Below, piece by piece: positions 20,201 through 30,084 of a stretch of DNA of 64,000 nt. Every line of letters begins with the position of its first letter. Within the stretch, counting starts at the first letter, position 1. This DNA is from Cladorrhinum sp. PSN259. Lineage: Eukaryota > Ascomycota > Sordariomycetes > Sordariales > Podosporaceae. The translations under genes were made by a program, and so were the position numbers. A model generated the notes under the pieces. That model made no database searches. It was not told where the DNA came from and saw only the letters and a program-made list of their open reading frames with translations. The stretch is from positions 1 to 64,000 of the forward strand of contig MU867148.1 in the NCBI GenBank assembly GCA_033725935.1, in the 5' to 3' direction.

Positions 20201-22667
20201 AAAACAAAGACTCCCACGGCTTCCAGGGAAGGTTGGGTGTTGATCTGATACCACGCTCCAATACTTTGACAATATCACGATAGTCATGGCCAATGGGGGC
20301 ATCACTTCCTGAGCCGTTTGATTGGTGACTACTGTGACCTGGCTCTAGCCAGCTTGATATCCTGTTGGCCACGAGCAACCAAGTGCCAAATGGACGCGGG
20401 GTCTCAAGAGGGATGGTTGCCAACAACTCCTGTGCGAGCTCCATTTTTGCCTTCTCTCCCTTCGACACGAAGAAAGGGGCGAAAACATCGCTGAGAAAGT
20501 CGGCGAAGTCCTGATCATCTGAAAGGCCGGGAGGAAGAGATGATAGTATGAAGAAAAGCGAAAACAGAGCGGACTTGGGATTTCTTTTTGGCTTATCTGT
20601 GAAGGTGAATGGCAGAAGTCCAAGGGAATTAGTCACAGTCTGCAAGTACGCCTTTGTCGCTGCGAGAAAATCGAGACTTGTGGAATGAGACGAAGATTCA
20701 AAGCCACGTTTCCAGACATTTTGCAAAATATTGAGAGCCTCGACTACAAAAGTAGCAGTGTCTTGCGAGACCTTGATTTCTTTTGCCGCCGCCGCAGCGA
20801 CTGTAGCTACCAATGCTTGCCAAAGCTTGCAAGTTGCGGAATTGGTTTTGGCCAAAGAGCAAAAGTCTTTTTCGAGAATGGCCTCGACCGCTGCGAACAC
20901 TCTGTCGGTATTGCTTCGAATCCACTTCGCATCAACCGAGGGAAGCTCCTCAGCCTTGATGTGCGAAAGCTCAATGATGCGGTCCTCCCTCCACCTTCGC
21001 GGGGTGGTACAGTTGAAGAGTCCCTCGAGAATAGCGCTCGCCTGTTGCAAATTGTCTTGGGCAACCTCGGATGCCGGATCTAGCAGGGTTGCAATAACTG
21101 GCTTGATGCTGCGGTCCCAATATTTATTCATCAGGGCTGGGTTGGCGTTAGGCTTGAACGTGTAGTAAAACAGATTGCGGATGCCGCCGAGCACAGCCTG
21201 TCGGAGATCTTCGGTGGTCTTTGAGGGCCCCTTTCGCTTGAGCTGGCCCAGTAACGGTGTCGTCAACGTCGAGATATGCTTCTGCAGCTGGAGATCATCG
21301 GTAGACATCAGATAGACCAGGCGGTTCCAAGCCCGATTCGCCGCAATTTTGGTTGCGAAGTCACTGCTGTTGAAGCAGCTCTGAATGAGATGGAGCCAAG
21401 AATGCGAATAATCCCACTGGTCGAATGGGACGCGTAGGAGCAAAAGAACGACACTCCAAATATCAGGGACAACAACAGACTCTTGCTTGTCCTTGACCAT
21501 TACCTTCAATCTTTCCTCGCAGTACTGGATATAACGCTGACCCTGATCGTCCTCAGCATTTAGAACCTCTATTACTTTCCGTGAGAGGTTCTGTCCGTGG
21601 CCAACACTGAAAGCCAGTTCGAGACCCAACGAGATTGCGGATAACCGGGTGTCCTTCACCGTGGTCGTACTTAGCATATCGGTGAACAGGTCGGAGAGCC
21701 ATTCGGAGTGGACAATCATCAGCTGTCTCGACTGCTTGACGAGCTTCTTGTAGACGAGAACACGATAGTGGACAATGCTCTTGCCCCTCAGGTGGTCTAT
21801 ATTGTGCAGGGCCGCAACCAGCCGGCCCACTCTTTCGGAGCTCATAACCCTAGGGGAAAAGTTCTGCAGGGAGAGGACCTGCATAAGACGGCGGGTGATG
21901 TCCTTTGATGCAGCAGGGTCCTCAAAGGTTCGAGTGCAGTGGTCGACTATGAAGGTTCCAAATTCACTCGTTATCGTCGATGCGATGGCGGGGAAGTTGA
22001 GAAAGGTGATGAGGAGGTTCAGTGCATGAACCATAATTTGGGTGTCTTGTGTTCCTTCCGGAGTCTTGGACGCAATGTCTCGTTGCATGAACTGCATAAA
22101 CAGGCCCATCTTCTCTTGTAGTGCCACGCGGTCTGGCAGGTTGCTTGACGCCCTAAGGGCCTGCGGCAGAATTACGTAGGCATCGATTTTGGTGTAGCGG
22201 TCGCTGCCGGCGAGGGCGTGGATGGTCGACTCCAACATGGCAGCGAGATTTCCATTCGGAGTGGTCGTCTCGTCAGATGCGATGCCGTTGCCTGAGTTGA
22301 AAAGGTTCGAAGGGTGGTTGGTGACTTTGAGGATGGACTTTACAGGCTTCGATCCACTTCTTGGGAGAGATACGGGGGTCGGGTGTAGCTTTAAGGCGCC
22401 CCCTTCCCGATAGACAGGAGGTTCCTGATATTCGGTCTTGCCCGAGAAGCCAACCTTTTTTCGTATTCGTCTCGACGTTGAGTTCGTAGTAACTGTCAAG
22501 CTCGGGGATTGGGGGCCCGGTGGGGTATGTACACTCTTTCGGCCGTGGGTGGGATCAAGTGAGTGTCTGAATGGGGCCGAGACTTCATGATGCGTCTCTC
22601 GTGGTGGAGTAGGTGGTCTGGGAGGTAGTGTACTCAGGACGTTGGTCAACTTTTCTGGAGAGGACAT
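17280..22667 (-). CDS. rif1: Rif1, telomere/replication-timing regulator
   Basis: The model is complement(join(17280..19652,19707..22667)), 1777 aa. Residues about 180-1000 form the Rif1 N-terminal HEAT-type helical domain: KIDAYVILPQALRASSN, LNLLITFLNFPAIAST, HSEWLSDLFTDML and FDQWDYSHSWLHLIQSCFNS. Before it lie two PP1-docking motifs, KVGF (71-74, RVxF class) and SILK (111-114). Rif1 recruits PP1 to oppose DDK at replication origins and acts at telomeres and breaks. The C-terminal third is disordered, with AT-hook-like RPRGRPKRKR and a Glu tract coded by a (CTC/CTT)n stretch near 17560-17610. The 54-nt intron (GTAAGT...GCTAAC...CAAG) is a multiple of three without stops, so it is easy to miss. 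The start is at MSSPEKL; upstream in-frame codons are leader. Diverges from ric8. Confidence 0.92.
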   Translation of the reverse strand: MSSPEKLTNVLSTLPPRPPTPPRETHHEVSAPFRHSLDPTHGRKSVHTPPGPQSPSLTVTTNSTSRRIRKKVGFSGKTEYQEPPVYREGGALKLHPTPVSLPRSGSKPVKSILKVTNHPSNLFNSGNGIASDETTTPNGNLAAMLESTIHALAGSDRYTKIDAYVILPQALRASSNLPDRVALQEKMGLFMQFMQRDIASKTPEGTQDTQIMVHALNLLITFLNFPAIASTITSEFGTFIVDHCTRTFEDPAASKDITRRLMQVLSLQNFSPRVMSSERVGRLVAALHNIDHLRGKSIVHYRVLVYKKLVKQSRQLMIVHSEWLSDLFTDMLSTTTVKDTRLSAISLGLELAFSVGHGQNLSRKVIEVLNAEDDQGQRYIQYCEERLKVMVKDKQESVVVPDIWSVVLLLLRVPFDQWDYSHSWLHLIQSCFNSSDFATKIAANRAWNRLVYLMSTDDLQLQKHISTLTTPLLGQLKRKGPSKTTEDLRQAVLGGIRNLFYYTFKPNANPALMNKYWDRSIKPVIATLLDPASEVAQDNLQQASAILEGLFNCTTPRRWREDRIIELSHIKAEELPSVDAKWIRSNTDRVFAAVEAILEKDFCSLAKTNSATCKLWQALVATVAAAAAKEIKVSQDTATFVVEALNILQNVWKRGFESSSHSTSLDFLAATKAYLQTVTNSLGLLPFTFTDKPKRNPKSALFSLFFILSSLPPGLSDDQDFADFLSDVFAPFFVSKGEKAKMELAQELLATIPLETPRPFGTWLLVANRISSWLEPGHSSHQSNGSGSDAPIGHDYRDIVKVLERGIRSTPNLPWKPWESLFYALCERVKEETGDAGVAILVIEPLSKVIVDQFALPEVERSPMPNSIRCVTELVSVATQPRDKRAVDAARRRLWGTALAGSRALSFDTFEMLYKAVNEALGTQYKEFNPAHTDSVVHLLKEVGNFFERCNQQLFLKSMLTLQDSFIPWIHDSNRLLGSQSSAILAAVSEPIASLYRRRQANRIKTKSLWDKLSTLIAGIEHPEQQLDALERFLCASFTSCHRSIVNSSVTLWNRLFEKTEQLDYPDDLKATLVQLQLHADIVLPGLESGSSEFVARQRTFIDSFDDFDLPRVHSTRSSSRRTTPRPASSNSKSPVAFKLAAPGNQRLGSSPVRKAATSNRRKSPPRLRHDDSQILFASIDTSPAQVDALESQVLTERQKEVRERQRENAALFPEIRSSPGKSKDSAGHADHPQISLPENTSVRHAATPEPDGTFDDYVSSTPTPRRGQPMLIPEHDMTDPPSSPPEPRRNPLAAEIRSRSVSHALLEEWEFSSSPVSGSPHLSPTRQRVIPDPSGGNGYISVVSMPEVDVPSSPEKANASEEPEEPQLPGEEVIEDSMVFDEVTAPSRESRRPSTPPRPAQTRDTPTPNSDGEHDVDAPTSPISASRRVASFTELPERPLSQPLRPIPTGTESFEFSDDDERSLLRLVVELDGGKVDPQQYHHSSVSPEAKAAKESAKECIVVGDTPKKLSKSIPVLTPVPARVTRSASRIATPNPEAIVPDLPSSQPTRPRGRPKRKRTLTQDQDPVKRTRHDSVGEASSQFSQGGSQDPQEVPDSQPAEIPAFEEQVSEMSGATDVKPEQVDEPSSMDQLPRSPLDGLSSSPPDSPTEEDAHPVHDAMDLEEDIDDDIEVQSQIALESFSASQRQEEEEEEEGEEEEQEEEKLAPAERIIEEAMQLEDEQHAAASNKADSEEVGEEAQQEVPAVEQIIKMFRGGLDGLRSAKLSRHEVYQIEDMFMDIKRELYEAERRGRGT

Positions 22668-23737
22668 TGTTTGATGCCGGAAGCGATCGAATTGGATGAA
22701 AGGGAGGTTCGGTCGGTCGGTCGATCGAGCTCCCGAGAAACGAAGCCGTTCCCCTTCACGACCACCACTTCCTGCAGGCGACCACTCCCAGAGTCCCAAT
22801 CGTCCTCCAGTGTCCTACTTCACCTGAGCCAAGAGTGCATTTATAAGAGAGTTATAATAAATCCCTTTAATTTCCTGAAAATTTCAAAGATGAACAAGAA
22901 AAGAAAACGACAAAGGAATTCGCAACCCAGGGAAAAAAGAGCGTTAGGTTCGGCGGGTGGTTTCTTTGCTGCTCTGAAGGGCTTACAAAGTCCTTGGGCA
23001 ATCAAGACTTTTAACGCGATCCCTGTCGCGAGATCTGCCTGGGGGCCCGTTTTACGCGTCCAAGTCGCGCCAGCACTTTGTTAAAAGGCATAGGCTCCAC
23101 AGTCAGCCCCCGTCTTTCCCTCAGCTTTTCCAACCGCCAAGCTGCAGCTTGCTCCAATTGATTTAGCGAGTCGAAGCTCTCAGAATGAAACTCTTAACAC
23201 AAGAAGAGGTAGTGGTATTCGTATATCTCGCTGGAATCTGAACAATAGAAATACGCCGAAAGTTAGATTATCCGCTGAGCAATTGGACCAGGCCGACATT
23301 TCATTTTTTTACTCTGAATACCCGCGGACTTAGCGCTCTGGGTTCCCTGGCAGGTGCAACCTGAACATCATTATAAAAAAGGTCAAAAAAATAGATGGAC
23401 AACTTAAAAATGCCCTTATGCATCATCTCTTATAATTCTTTTACAAACTCAGCATCTTATTACTACCCATCATTCGTTCTTTTCCTTTGAGTACTGAACG
23501 GAGACTCCTTCGCATTTCATCGGCAGGGGCGATCTCTTTTGGATGGATCCATTCTGGGCAGTTTGGGGTGAATGGCGGGGCAGCCAATAAGAACAACCAC
23601 TCATCCACGAACTTCAACCATAGCCGTCATTTAATACGAGACAACCCTTCATCGCATTTTAACAAATAATAGTCGGTGGCTGCTCGTTAAATTCAATTCC
23701 CTGCCTCCTTTTCGATCAGCTTCTCATATACGAAAAC
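22668..23737. promoter_or_regulatory. Divergent promoter region rif1 / ric8
   Basis: 1,070 bp between the two divergent starts. It contains an MCB-like ACGCGT at 23054-23059, about 390 bp from rif1. The MCB element drives G1/S transcription in yeasts (MBF), which would suit a replication regulator, but a single hexamer is weak evidence. Confidence 0.4.
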
Positions 23738-25358
23738 ATGGCGCAACCAGCTTCATTTGGAAGGCTCACCGGCCCTGGTTAGTTATCACCATCCGGTCAT
23801 CCAGCTTGACCCAGTGTACTAATACATGCCTCAGCCAAACTTGAAGCCGTGACGAGTATCATGACTAAACTGACTGACGACCTCCAGTTTGGTACTCTTC
23901 AGCCTGAGAGTGGGTTCATTATAGGACAACTTGCACTGTTTGAGTAGCGTTTCTGACCTCAAGCATCAGAACGAGATACGCTTCTGGAGGAGCTGAAGCT
24001 ATATGGTCGAGATCCCAGCTTTGCAGGCCCCATATTCACCAATGACGGTATCAAAACCCTTGCCAGACATGCTTTCGATAGCTCGTCAGACACCACCGCT
24101 CAAAATGCGCTCCGGGTACTCTGCAATGCCCTGTTACTCAAACCGGACACACGACAAGCATTTGTTAGTACCGGATATGAGGTCAAGGCATGCAAGAGGC
24201 TTCAAAACGACAATCCGGATGATGAGTTTCTTGTTTCCAGACTTCTCCTCCTGTCGACCTATGGCACCAACATCGATATGCCAAAACTGATCGAGGACCA
24301 CCAGCTAGCAAATACGTTGGCGAACAACATTGCAAGACATGCCTCAAGACTGTCTTGCGACTCATCCAGCAAAGCAAATGCCAGCCCAATCGTGGATATG
24401 GCCCTAACAGAAACGCTCAAGTTTTTCTTCAATGCCACTCAGTACGCGCCGAACAATATCACCTCGTTCGAACCTGCCATTTCCCATATTGTCACCATTC
24501 TAGTCAGCCTTAACCTCCCATCTCCGCAGACAACGACGCCACTAGATCCACCATTTGGTCTACTTATCAACGCTCTCATGAACCTCAGGCTATCATCCAG
24601 TACGGCCAAAGAAGCCATCTACCCGTCCTCATCCCCATCTAGCGTCGCAGACCGCCTCATACAACTTCTGTTTCTCTCCATGAAGGCCTACACCAACCCT
24701 GACCTTGAACAAATGGTCAGCCCCTTGGTCTGCATTCTTTCATCAGTTCACGAGAACGCCCCAGATCCCGTGCACAAATCCATCCGCGATGCACTTCTTC
24801 CAACAGAAGCGGACCGTAAAGATGTTTTGGGTAAAGCAGACACATTACCCTCACGTTTGTTGCGAAATTGGACAAACCCTGAGGCCCCTGACCTAGGAAA
24901 GGCCATTTCACACCTGTACTTTGACATGTCAGACAAGGATCCTCAGAAGTTTGTGCAAAATGTTGGGTACGGTTATGCGTCTGGATTCCTTTTCCAGAAG
25001 GGAATCAATCTTGGACCTGATGCTATTGATAATAGTGAGGAGGCTGAGGGCAGCGATGGGGTTAGGGAGATCAAGAGGCCGGTCAATCCCATCACTGGAC
25101 AGTTCTTGGATACGGAGAAACCTGTTCAGATGCCCGAAATGACGGACGAGGAGAAGGAGAGAGAGGCCGAGAGGTTGTTTGTGTTGTTCGAACGGTATGT
25201 GTCTTTTTCTGGTATCTTGGAAATGAGGGCTTCTTACTAATACCTTACGTTGCTCCAGACTTAAGAAGATTGGAATCATCGACGTTCAGAATCCTGTAGA
25301 GCAGGCCATGCGGGAGGGACGGTTTGAGGAGCTGCCCGACGATGAAGAACTGGATTAA
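23738..25358 (+). CDS. ric8: RIC8 (synembryn), guanine nucleotide exchange factor/chaperone for G-alpha
   Basis: The model is join(23738..23777,23835..23909,23970..25194,25259..25358), 479 aa. All junctions keep frame; branches ACTAAT and TTACTAAT are visible. The armadillo-type helical fold is typical: LARHAFDSSSDTTAQNALRV, then LCNALLLKPDTRQAF, VSRLLLLSTYG, LNLPSPQTTTPLDPPFGLLI. The C-terminal signature is KRPVNPITGQFLD, TDEEKEREAERLFVLFERLK and GIIDVQNP. In filamentous fungi RIC8 binds G-alpha subunits in the cytosol and controls growth and asexual development. Length is as expected for fungal RIC8. The first exon is tiny (13 codons). Confidence 0.95.
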
Positions 25359-25968
25359 GGAGTCGACACTGATCGAGAGTGATCAGAGCTGAAAGTGTAG
25401 TCTAATAAAAATATTCTTGAGTAATACATCCTCGCAGATGCCTCAAGAATAGCAACATTACCTACTCAACCTATTAGTAGCTACTAGCCTATTGTTTCAA
25501 GTGAAAGCTAAGGTAGTACCTATTCAAGAAATAAAAGTGGGGCAAACCGATTTAGTAGCCATTTAACAGAATTGCCGGGTCGCTCGCCAGTTTGCTGTTA
25601 GCACCTCTTTCTTTCAATCCACATATAACCCGACCCACAACCGCTCGGGGCAATTCCGCGTGCTCGGTGTTTACATCATCTTCCGCTGGAACCCTGAACT
25701 CCTCAACGTGCTTCTACTTTCTGTCGCATCGATAGATTTTACAAAAAGGACTGTTTCTAGTAACAAATTCTGGTACGTGGCTGCCTTGCATGTTTCACTG
25801 TATTTCTCTCTACATTTTAAATATCGGTTTTACTAATAATTGTTACAGCGCGTCAAGTTCGAGACGCGGCCATAGTGCTCGGTGTTCAAGCGCAAGTGAG
25901 CGCTACCGATTGGAAGTCGTGAAACGCTGCTGCATCTCTAAAGAACAGCTACCAATTACAACAGCAAA
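25359..25968. other. ric8 3' region and chromodomain-gene leader with a 5' UTR intron
   Basis: No ORF of interest. A 5' UTR intron of the next gene fits 25773-25848 (GTACGT donor, TTTTACTAAT branch, TTACAG acceptor). It would be removed from the leader ahead of the ATG at 25969. Confidence 0.55.
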
Positions 25969-27335
25969 ATGCCCTACGCTGGGGATATCATGGAAGATCC
26001 GCCTCTGGCGATGATCCAGAGTGACCTCCAAGAGTAAGTAGCGCCAGGCGATTTGCTCGCACCTTCCAATTCTCTCTCCTTCCTCAACAGCAGCTATCCC
26101 TGTTCTCTTAAAGACCATGCTCAGAGGGGTCAACTGTCGCGATCTCTGTTGCATACTTTGCAAACACCACCCCTCACCCAATTCAAGAATTCACAGGCTA
26201 TTCGTTATTTTTACGACAAAGCGATCGACTAGGAAGAGAAACCCATTCATTAACACCTTATTCTTTTAGCTCCGTTGAGGCTGGTTATTCTCCTGAGCTG
26301 GATTTCAGAACCACCACCACCACTACTGCTACAGTTGCTGGTGTGTCTGTTTTCAATCTTGCAGAAACCGAGTTTGGCGTAGGCGACGAGGAAGACGCTG
26401 CAGTCATGCCTCCTCCTGTCCCAGAAGCAGATATAGGTGTGGACGCCTTTGAAGACGAAGAGGAAGTTGTCGAGGCTCTTTATTCTTCAGCCAAGAAGCG
26501 CGGTCGCCCTTCCAGGTCGGCTTCCGGCACCCCAGCAAAGTCTGTTGCTACCTCCAGCAAGACTCCTCCTTCGAACAAGAGCAAAATCACTGCTACCCCG
26601 AAGTCAGCCACGAACGTTTCGGCCCCGAAGAGTGCGCGTGCTAGCACCGGGCGCAAGCAGAAGGCCGAGGAAATTGCACCAGAGGAGGCTGAGCCCACTC
26701 CCGCTGCTAAGCGCGGTCGCGCTTCCGGCCGGCCATCCCGTACTGCAGGAGTGGCCGCCAGCGCGCGTCTTGCTGCTAAGGGCGCGAACAAGCCTAAGCG
26801 TGGCCGTCCTAAGTCCACTGATGTAACATTCTTCCCCGTGAATTCTCACTCTAGGTACATATACTGATTTTCTGCGCAGACCACGGAAAAGAAGCCCAAG
26901 GGCAAGGGCGGTCGTCCCAAAAAGAATGCATCTGAGGCTAACGGCGAAGTGCTAGCTGGCGAGTACGAGGTTGAGGCGATTCGTGACTCTCGCATCGACG
27001 CCGAGACGATGGAGCACTGGTACGAGGTCAAGTGGAAGGGTTACCCAGAGTCTGAGAACTCGTGGGAGCCAAAGATCAACCTCAAGCACTCGCTGGATCT
27101 AGTCAAGGCATTTGACACGAAGAAGAAGAAGCAGGAGATTGAAGATGCTGTCGCCAAGGCACAGGAGAAAGTAGCTAAGGCTCCAGCCAAGGCGAAGACG
27201 CCGAAAGCTGTGAAGCCTGTAAAGCCTGCAAAGAAGTCAGCTTCACCTAAGAAGAAGGCTGCTCCTCCTAAGGCTGCCCCTGCAACTGCTGGTCGCCGCG
27301 GTAGACCTACTAGGGCTACTAGTAGTTCGAAGTAA
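25969..27335 (+). CDS. Chromodomain protein with multiple AT-hook-like motifs
   Basis: The model is join(25969..26033,26270..26822,26880..27335), 357 aa. A chromodomain spans about residues 233-285: GEYEVEAIRDSR, HWYEVKWKGYPESENSWEP. The three aromatic-cage positions are Tyr235, Trp258 and Tyr261, as required for methyl-lysine binding. Flanking regions carry KKRGRPSR, KRGRASGRPSR, KPKRGRPKS, GGRPKK and GRRGRPTR, which are AT-hook-like minor-groove binders, and a Lys/Ala/Pro-rich H1-like tail. No chromoshadow domain is seen, so it is not HP1. It likely reads H3K9 or H3K27 methylation, possibly as part of a silencing complex such as the Neurospora CDP proteins; that link is a guess. Intron 1 is long (236 nt) for this genome. 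Confidence 0.85.
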
Positions 27336-28292
27336 ACGGCCTCCATTCTACTTGAACTTTCCTTCTGTGGGTTTGCTCTTTTTACTCTACATGGTCTCGT
27401 TTCGCTGGCATGGTGTTTCTCTTTATTTTCGTCTATTTGCAAAAGCCGTTCAGGGCAAATTTCTCAAGGTTCGGGAGGGCATTTGGAATGCGTTGTTTGG
27501 AAGATACATGATGGAAGTTCCGTATTTGCACACTCAAAAAGCGGCTTCGTTGTACACTACAATTTTAGGGGTTATTGGCTCCCATTTCGACTTTCTCGGT
27601 GCTTATCTTCGTTTATGGACGCATTGGAGTATGACGGAAAGGGAACGGGCAGGCGATATGGCAAAACGCTTTTCACTTTTTGAGAAGCAAAATTGAATTG
27701 GACTGGCGAGAGATTTTGACCAGGGTAATCTACGCGGAACTTGGGCATTTTGAGTGCTGTGGCCGGCGAGTAATTAGTGTGCTAAATGCACTGAAGTGAA
27801 CGATACCGAGCTGGTGAGTATGATATAAATCTTAACCTAAAAAAACGCCACATTCAATAGCCTTGAAGGCCGAGCTTGAATTTTATATGGATTGCCGGGT
27901 CGCTTGCCAACGTGAAGTTTTTTTTCCCTCCCAACTATCCGAAATAGCAGAAAGTGAGCACCTAGAGGTCTTGGGATATGCTGATGATTCAATCTCAAGT
28001 GCCCAGGATTGGTGAGATGTTTTTCGTCAAGGCGGCATTTGACTCGCCGTTCGGACTTGCACATCCACAATAATGTAATGAAAATAGAACAGATAGATAT
28101 AAAGGCCCAAGTACAGTTGTTTCTATTGGCCTACCTATAGAAGTGATCAAAGGACAAATGCTAAACGCAACGCTAGAAATGATGTGAGGATGTTGAAAAC
28201 GCCGTCGACCACCATGCCCTCCTGCCATTTTTTTCGTATACCCTTGTATGTTGAATCCATCCCGGACGCCGCGTAAATAATGATCAATGCCT
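27336..28292. other. Convergent 3' intergenic region, 957 bp
   Basis: This separates the convergent chromodomain and sulfatase genes. A 114-codon open stretch at 27352-27696 starts with TTG and has no recognisable content. I treat it as 3' UTR. Confidence 0.55.
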
Positions 28293-30084
28293 TCACTGGC
28301 CATGAGATCCAGCCTGATCGGTCAAGATTCTCGACCCGGTCTCCCGCCCAAACTCGTCAACAGCAGGGTAGCGAGCTCTCCTCTCCAGGTCATCAAGCGG
28401 GATGTGGGAGCGAATATATCTGTTTTGCCGCTGTTAGCATCACAACATCAGAGCCCATGAAAACAACCAAGGAAAAAACTTACTTTTCCCTTCCGTCATC
28501 CTCGGGATTATAATCCCAGCTCGTAAACTTGCCCTTCGTCAAAGCCCCCCACACCAATCTCCTCTTTCTTTGCGAATGCAGAACCTGCTTCGTAATGTCA
28601 TCAAAATCCCACCTCTCCTCCGCCTCTTTCTTGAACCCTTCAAACAGCTTCTTCACTTTCTCGTCCGTGACCACTACCCCTTCCTTGACCAAATCATGAA
28701 CCTCCAGCGGATCATCCTCCAGATTAAACAATTGTGACCCGTCCGCAGGGCAAGTAATATACTTCCACTTGCCCCTCTTGATCATCATCAAAGGTCTCAC
28801 TGTGCCCTCCCCCGTATACTCGGCAAAAACCTCATCATGCCCTTCCTCAGACCTCCCTTCCAGATGAGGCAACAACGAAACACCATCCATCGGCAACAGA
28901 GGGTAGGGCTTCGTGCCCACCAAATCGCACATGGTAGGCAGTATATCCAACGTCGAGACATTGGCGCTCACCCTGCGCGGCTCAAACAGCTTAGGGTAAC
29001 TCAACAAGAGTGGAACCCTGACGGAGCTCTCAAAGTAACTCATCTTGTACCACAGTCCCCTCTCCCCCAACATGTCGCCGTGATCCCCGCTGAAAATAAC
29101 AATCGTATTCTCATCCAGCCGGCACTTCTTCAACACATCCAACAGTTTACCCACGCAGTCATCCACGTAACTGACCGCACCGTAATAAGCCCTCCTAGCC
29201 CGCTTAATCTGCTCATCACTAAACTCCTCATCCCAGAGATCACAGACCTTCAGCAGTCTCTTTGAATGCGGATCCTGGTCCTCCTTTCTGAGTGTGACCT
29301 TTGGCAACTCAATCTCCACGCCCTCGTACAAATCCCAATACTCCTTCTCGATGGTGTACGGATCATGAGGGTGCGTCAAGCTGACCGTCAGACAAAACGG
29401 CCTCTTGTTCCTCTCATCCTCCCTCACGTGGTCATACAGGAACTGCTTGCTCCTGTACATGACTTCCTCGTCGTAATCAAGCTGATTGCTCCTCACGCAG
29501 GTGCCCGCCTGCAGTATCGAGCTGGCATTGTGGTACCACTCCAGTCTCGTATCGGGCTGGTCCCAGTTCGGCACCCACCCAAAGTCACCGGGATAGATAT
29601 CCGAGGTCAAACGGGTTTCGTACCCGTGCAGCTGATCGCCCACAAAGTGCATTTTCCCGGCCAGGACGGTATGGTACCCTCTCAGGCGCAGGTAGTGAGC
29701 GTAAGTGGGCACGTCGCTTGAGATTTGGGCCGCGTTGTCAAAGGCTCCGATTTTCATGGGCAAGAGCCCCGTGATCATGCTCATGCGTGATGGGGCGCAG
29801 AGTGGGGAAGGGCAGTAGGCCGAGTCGAACTGGACCGAGCGGGCCGCGAGGCTGTCTAGGTTGGGGGTGAGGATTTGGGAGTCTGGGTTGTACATTTTTA
29901 GGAAGGGGGCCGCGAGCTGGTCGGCCATGATGTAGAGAATGTTTGGCGGTTTGGGGCCGACATTGTTGCTACCATTGGAAGTGGTGGTGTTGATTTTTGG
30001 GGGAGCCGGTCCAGAGCCGCGGGTGCTGTTGATCGGTGCTCCTGGTGCCGGTGAGGCCGGCAAGGAGTTGAGATCCGGCGGCAT
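28293..30084 (-). CDS. Choline-sulfatase-like arylsulfatase
   Basis: The model is complement(join(28293..28419,28484..30084)), 575 aa. The intron donor is GTAAGT and the acceptor AAACAG. It is a type I sulfatase: PPNILYIMADQ supplies a metal-binding Asp, and CAPSR (Cys96) is the C-x-P-S-R motif oxidised to formylglycine. AYCPSPLCAPSR, GKMHFVGDQLHGYE, IYPGDFGWVP and FSGDHGDMLGERGLWYK closely match choline sulfatases, which release sulfate and choline from choline-O-sulfate. The last exon adds YIRSHIPLDDLERRARYP, typical of the family. There is no signal peptide, so cytosolic action is likely. The N-terminal 45 residues are Pro/Asn/Ser-rich. I start at ATG 30084 because the longer frame opens only with GTG. 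Sulfur control is expected but no CYS3-type site was seen. Confidence 0.9.

Noticed and set aside
27352..27696. Plus-strand 114-codon ORF after the chromodomain gene
   Set aside because: Begins with TTG directly in the 3' UTR and shows no family resemblance.
28837..29721. Two plus-strand ORFs of about 140-150 codons
   Set aside because: Antisense shadows of the choline-sulfatase-like gene.
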